Part shown: positions 60,757 to 64,000 of the stretch, piece after piece
Layout of the letters: every line of letters starts with the position of its first letter
How positions within the stretch are numbered: the stretch's first letter is position 1
Assembly: GCF_000981225.1 (NCBI RefSeq)
Contig: NZ_LAJC01000016.1
Span: 27,741 to 91,740, forward strand
Direction of reading: 5' to 3'
Length of the DNA: 64,000 nt
From: Allosalinactinospora lopnorensis
GTDB lineage: Bacteria > Actinomycetota > Actinomycetes > Streptosporangiales > Streptosporangiaceae
Notes under the pieces: model-generated
What the model saw: only the letters and a program-made list of their open reading frames with translations
What the model was told of the DNA's origin: nothing
Database searches by the model: none
Program-made: the position numbers and the translations under genes

Positions 60757-60906
60757 GGCGTTCCCGTGGAGGACATCGCCCGGCTGCTCGGTCACAGCAC
60801 GACCGCGACGACCGAAGCGGTCTACCGCAAGGAGCTTCGCCCGGTGCTCACGCAGGGCACCGACGCCCTTGGAGCGCTCTTCGCGAGAGACGCCGAAGAG
60901 GCCTGA
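60757..60906 (+). pseudogene. C-terminal remnant of a tyrosine integrase
   Basis: About 49 residues: VPVEDIARLLGHSTTATTEA with the catalytic Tyr in VYRKELRPVL and an acidic end. This is the last part of a phage- or AICE-type integrase; the rest is missing. A good terminator follows. It marks an older, lost element near tRNA-Lys. Confidence 0.8.
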
Positions 60907-60930
60907 TCGGCCCCCTTAGGCTCCCTTCCT

Positions 60931-60973
60931 GGCTCCCCCGTCCGCGACCGAGCGGCACGGGGGGAGCTTTTTT
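60931..60973 (+). terminator. Terminator of the integrase remnant
   Basis: GCTCCCCCGT/ACGGGGGGAGC followed by six T (60968-60973), a classic intrinsic terminator. Confidence 0.8.
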
Positions 60974-61002
60974 GTGCCTTGACCTGCGTCTGAGCGGACG
61001 CA

Positions 61003-61263
61003 CTAGAGATCGGACTTCTTGCCCTGGAAATTCCGGATGATGTGCTCCAGAACCGACGCTTCGGCGCCCTCCTCGGGCATCACCAGCCACGCGATGATGT
61101 ACAGCAGGATTCCGCTCATGCCGAGTAGCGTAAGTACCGCGAAGCCCAGGCGTATCAGGTTGGGATCGACACCGACGTACTCCCCGATCCCCCCGCAGAC
61201 GCCGGCCAGGATCCGGTGTTCGTTGCTTCGACGGAGGCTTTTCTTACCGAAGTTCTCACTCAT
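61003..61263 (-). CDS. PspC domain protein
   Basis: 86 residues from ATG 61263: LRRSNEHRILAGVCGGIGEY is the PspC motif, followed by one membrane helix at about residues 38-60 and the end IIRNFQGKKSDL. PspC proteins belong to the envelope stress (phage shock) response. It stands alone. Confidence 0.9.
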   Translation of the reverse strand: MSENFGKKSLRRSNEHRILAGVCGGIGEYVGVDPNLIRLGFAVLTLLGMSGILLYIIAWLVMPEEGAEASVLEHIIRNFQGKKSDL

Positions 61264-61487
61264 ACCCACAGCCTGCCCGCCACACGGCCGTTTTCCCATC
61301 AGGAACGCCCCTGGGGCTCCCCTGAATCGACCCTGACCACCGGCACGGGAGTCCGCGCCCCGGCGCGGTCTCCAGGCGAGGGAGTCGGACCGGATACCCG
61401 CACATCCTTTCCAGCTGTGCAACCCTCGCAGTGAACCGGTAAAGTTACGCCAGTTGGCACACTTCTCGACAGACCAAACTGTGTACC

Positions 61488-61560
61488 GGGCCCTTAGCTC
61501 AATCGGCAGAGCAGCGGACTTTTAATCCGCGGGTTCAGGGTTCGATCCCCTGGGGGCCCA
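61488..61560 (+). tRNA. tRNA-Lys (TTT), attachment site of the second element
   Basis: Acceptor GGGCCCT/GGGGCCC with A discriminator, anticodon stem GCGGA/TCCGC with loop CTTTTAA (anticodon TTT), T-arm CAGGGTTCGATCCCCTG. 73 nt. An integrase gene lies directly downstream, facing it. Confidence 0.95.
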
Positions 61561-61571
61561 CAATGAAACCC

Positions 61572-61679
61572 CAGGTCAGACCGGGTACATCCGGTGCTCT
61601 GGCCTAGGGTTCGGTGTTGTGTGTGCTCCATGTGTGCTCGGTTGCTCGCGGTTTTACATCACCGCAGGTCAGACCGGGT
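61572..61679. repeat. Repeats near the integrase end, possible arm sites
   Basis: CAGGTCAGACCGGGT occurs at 61572-61586 and 61665-61679, the second inside the end of int. TGTGTGCTC occurs at 61620-61628 and 61631-61639. Confidence 0.5.
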
Positions 61680-63137
61680 TTGCTGTTTCAGCGGGAGGAG
61701 CGCGGCGGTGGCCTCGGCGGCTTCCCGGGCCACGGTGGGGTAAACGTGCTGGTAGGTGTCCTGGGTGAAGGCGGTGGTGGCATGGCCCAGTTCGGCCGAG
61801 ACCACCTTGACGTCCACCCCGGCGGCCAGGCTCAATGAGGCCGCCCCGTGGCGCAGGTCGTGCAGCCGGATCGGCGGAAGGCCGGCTTCGCGGGCGATGT
61901 CGTGGAACAGGTCGCTGACCCAGGCGGGGTGCAGCGCTGAGCCGTCAGGGTGGGTGAACACCAGGTCGTTGTCGATCCAGGCATCGCCGGCTTGGAGGCG
62001 TTCGCGGGCCTGGCGTGTACGCCAGGTTTTGAGCACCCGGGTGGTGTGGGCATCCAGGGTGATGCTGCGCTGACCAGCGGCGCTTTTCGGGGTGGTGGTG
62101 ATGGTTTGCCAGCCGAGCTGGACGATTTGGGTGCAGATGTCAATGGCCTGGTCGGTGAGGCGCACGTTGGGCCAGCTTAGTCCGACCGCTTCGCCGCGGC
62201 GCAGCCCCTTGACCGCGATCAGGTGGAACAACGGGTAGAGCCGGTCGCGGCGGGCCCGGTCCAGGAAGGCCGCGGTTTGTTCGGGGGTCCAGACCATGAC
62301 CGTGGAGGGCACCTGCCCACCGGCCCGGTAGTGCGCCACCCGGTCGGTGGTCCATACCAAGGGCTTGCCGCGCTGGTAGGCCGGCAGGCGGCAGTGGGAA
62401 GCCACGTTGACCTGCACGGGCAAATCGGGGCGGCGGATCGCCTCGGAAAGCGCGCTGCGCAGTGTGGCGCGGATGCGGTGCTTGGTGCCCAAGGCGACGA
62501 TGCGCATCGCGCGCACCGAGGCTTTCACCTGCGGGTCCTCAGAGTCGCGGGCCTCGGTGATGTCGGCGTTGCGCTCGTCGATGGCCGCGAACATCGCGTT
62601 GATGTGGGTGGCGGTGAGCTTGTCCAGGCGCACCTGGCCCAGGTGCGGGGTGAGGTGGTTGGTGATGTGGCCGTGGTAGGAGCGCCATGTGCTCTGGGCC
62701 ACGTCGGTTTTGGTGCTGAGCCATTCCTGCAGCCAGGCCGCCACGGTAGGGATCTGGGCGCGCAGGTCTGCGCCCGCTCCGAGGCGGCGTTTGACCTCCT
62801 CCACCGCGGGCAAAGGCTGCTTGGCTTTAAGGGTCTGCTGGATCAGGTCGGCGATGGGGACCAGCGTGTCGGGCTCGCCCTCGGCCAGCTCGAGGAGGTT
62901 CTTGACGTGGGCGGCCTCATCCAGGGCGTCTTGCTGGTACTCCATCCCGGTGCGCCGGGCTTGGCGGCGTGTCCCGGTGGCGGTGCGCGGCAGCTCCACC
63001 TGGTATCCCCACAGCCCGTGGGCTGAGCTCCAGGTGCCGTTGCGGCGTTTGAGTTTGGGGCATTTGGCGCCCAGCAGTTTGCCGTTCTGGTCGCGGCATC
63101 CGCAGCGTTTAAACGTTGAGCCTTCGGTGTTAGCCAT
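61659..63137 (-). CDS. int: Tyrosine integrase of the second element
   Basis: 492 residues from ATG 63137. A Cys-containing N-terminal arm domain (FKRCGCRDQNGKLLGAKCPK), a core-binding domain (PTVAAWLQEWLSTKTDVAQS), and the catalytic domain with GLRRGEAVGLSW (Arg), RLHDLRHGAASL (His-x-x-Arg) and ELGHATTAFTQDTYQHV (His, Tyr). It belongs to the large actinobacterial integrases with a zinc-like N-terminus. It overlaps xis by 8 bp. Confidence 0.94.
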   Translation of the reverse strand: MANTEGSTFKRCGCRDQNGKLLGAKCPKLKRRNGTWSSAHGLWGYQVELPRTATGTRRQARRTGMEYQQDALDEAAHVKNLLELAEGEPDTLVPIADLIQQTLKAKQPLPAVEEVKRRLGAGADLRAQIPTVAAWLQEWLSTKTDVAQSTWRSYHGHITNHLTPHLGQVRLDKLTATHINAMFAAIDERNADITEARDSEDPQVKASVRAMRIVALGTKHRIRATLRSALSEAIRRPDLPVQVNVASHCRLPAYQRGKPLVWTTDRVAHYRAGGQVPSTVMVWTPEQTAAFLDRARRDRLYPLFHLIAVKGLRRGEAVGLSWPNVRLTDQAIDICTQIVQLGWQTITTTPKSAAGQRSITLDAHTTRVLKTWRTRQARERLQAGDAWIDNDLVFTHPDGSALHPAWVSDLFHDIAREAGLPPIRLHDLRHGAASLSLAAGVDVKVVSAELGHATTAFTQDTYQHVYPTVAREAAEATAALLPLKQQTRSDLR

Positions 63138-63414
63138 CGTGGTACTCCCCGTCGGTGTTGGTGGTGGGGGGTGGCGCCCGGTGTTCGCCTCCGGTTGCGG
63201 GTGGGGGGTAGGTCAGGCCCAGCACGGCGCACACCCCGGCGGTGGGGATGCGCCACTGTTTGCCGGCGCGAAACGCCGGGGCTGGGAACCGGCCGGTCTC
63301 CAGCAGCCGGTAGGTGCTGGTGCGTCCCAGCCCCAGCAGCCGCCCAGCGGTGAGTGCGTCCAGCACCACCGGCAGCTCGCGCACCTCCTCATAGGTCGGT
63401 GCGGGCCTCACCAT
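63130..63414 (-). CDS. xis: Excisionase/helix-turn-helix protein of the second element
   Basis: About 94 residues from ATG 63414: VVLDALTAGRLLGLGRTSTY then RLLETGRFPAPAFRAGKQWR is the Xis-type winged helix. A Pro/Thr-rich tail follows. It overlaps int and is its usual partner. Confidence 0.85.
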   Translation of the reverse strand: MVRPAPTYEEVRELPVVLDALTAGRLLGLGRTSTYRLLETGRFPAPAFRAGKQWRIPTAGVCAVLGLTYPPPATGGEHRAPPPTTNTDGEYHDG

Positions 63415-63587
63415 GCCCACCCCCGCACCGGCCGGGTGGCCACATCAGGGTCGCCGCCCCCGGTTGAGGGCCGACCCCATCGACGCTTGACTCCGGGGAC
63501 GTTGACAAGCGGATTGGGCGAGGTTTCCAGCGGATCGCCCAAGAACCTCCGCGCGGGGCTCTCAATGCTCAGGTACAGGGTGGCCAT
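63408..63587 (-). CDS. Small hypothetical protein upstream of xis
   Basis: 59 residues from ATG 63587: MATLYLSIESPARRFLGDPL then NPLVNVPGVKRRWGRPSTGG. AAGGGGAA lies upstream. Its end overlaps the xis start, as in an operon. I do not recognise it. Confidence 0.45.
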   Translation of the reverse strand: MATLYLSIESPARRFLGDPLETSPNPLVNVPGVKRRWGRPSTGGGDPDVATRPVRGWAW

Positions 63588-64000
63588 CAATCGGTGTTCC
63601 CCTTCCGCAGGAGATCCAGCAACCATCCATCGCCTCGATTCAGCACCCAGCGCAGCTGGCTCCTGGCCCTTGGCGCTCGCAGGCCCGCCCGGATGCGCCC
63701 TCTTCCGAGCCACTGACGCCTGGGGGCAGCTCGACGGGCTATGACGATCGGCCCGGACGGAGCCCGCCTGGGGCAGCCGGTGCCCGTGGTGGGCCCCGGT
63801 CCGCGCCCAGGGCGCGGGCCGGGGGCGTGTGTGGGCGATCAGGCGGCCCGTTGGGCGCCCCCGCCCCGCGGGGGACAGGGATGGTTTCCGTGGCCGCATA
63901 GGGCGCGGGCACCGGCCGTGCTCTTGGCGGCCACCGCCTCGTAGGGGGCCACACGGTGTGGCACCGGGTCGGGGCGGTGGCCGCGGGCAGGCCGTGCGGA
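63588..64000. other. Right edge, no firm gene
   Basis: Very GC-rich, with frames open by composition only. One perfect palindrome GCCACAC-G-GTGTGGC at 63948-63962 may be an operator. Confidence 0.35.

Larger units (their letters stand above)
61540..64000. mobile_element. Second integrative element behind tRNA-Lys (left end only)
   Basis: Integrase and a helix-turn-helix Xis, both pointing toward the tRNA, directly follow tRNA-Lys. The left boundary should be within the 3' part of the tRNA; the right end and att repeat lie outside the window. Confidence 0.75.

Noticed and set aside
1..64000. CRISPR arrays, rRNA genes and insertion sequences
   Set aside because: No regularly spaced repeats, no rRNA sequence and no transposase gene were seen in the window.

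Overview
The window is GC-rich, densely coded actinomycete DNA. It uses many GTG and some TTG starts. Gene content (purS/purQ/purL, an ECF sigma factor of the SigR type, PspC, DUF3817, SURF1, choline-to-betaine genes, conserved small actinobacterial proteins, tRNA-integrated elements of the pSAM2 type) suggests a filamentous, probably salt-tolerant actinomycete. Nocardiopsaceae (Nocardiopsis or a relative) is my best guess from gene style, not from any database match.

Chromosomal part, 1-44.5 kb. A TetR regulator lies between a truncated MMPL exporter gene and a class C beta-lactamase-like esterase (0-2.9 kb). An OmpA-type lipoprotein follows, then a branched-chain-type 2-oxo acid dehydrogenase operon (E1alpha, E1beta, E2; 5.0-8.6 kb) and an orphan SigR-like sigma factor. 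At 9.9-14.5 kb is the FGAM synthase operon purS-purQ-purL, interrupted by an anti-sigma-type ATPase gene and a small membrane-anchored gene. At 16.9-21.5 kb sits an osmoprotection block: a betaine-binding lipoprotein, a decayed second copy of it, choline dehydrogenase and betaine aldehyde dehydrogenase; the last has a leader with a terminator-like hairpin. Then come an aldolase, two adjacent fluoride channels, an alpha/beta hydrolase without its nucleophile serine, SURF1, and a sugar block (27-31.8 kb: processive glycosyltransferase; then WbqC, PIG-L deacetylase and epimerase on the other strand). Next are thioredoxin, an atypical OmpR-type regulator without the phospho-acceptor Asp, an Ala/Gly symporter, DUF5996, an AviRa-like methyltransferase, tRNA-Asp, a two-component pair and a membrane-attached serine hydrolase.

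Mobile part. From 44,507 to 53,853 lies a complete-looking integrative element of the AICE type, inserted in a tRNA-Phe gene. It has 49-bp direct repeats at both ends, short integrase arm repeats inside each end, and the backbone Pra-like / FtsK-type translocase / RepSA-like initiator / Xis / Int. Its cargo is a regulatory cassette: XRE-TPR regulator, ABM-domain protein, anti-sigma-like ATPase, class IV aminotransferase. Insertion separated the tRNA operon (Glu-Asp-Phe) from its own terminator; the element brings a replacement. A second element starts behind tRNA-Lys (61.5 kb) with Int and Xis and runs off the right edge. Between them lie a metallophosphoesterase, a zincin, an MFS transporter and a scrap yard of truncated genes (histidine kinase, integrase, DUF397).

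A general warning: at least seven genes carry a single-base frameshift (E2, E1alpha, WbqC, DUF5996, AviRa-like, histidine kinase, LuxR-type regulator). Six are missing one base, usually in a short homopolymer. This looks like sequence error more than biology, and it produces a false E1alpha-E1beta fusion ORF.
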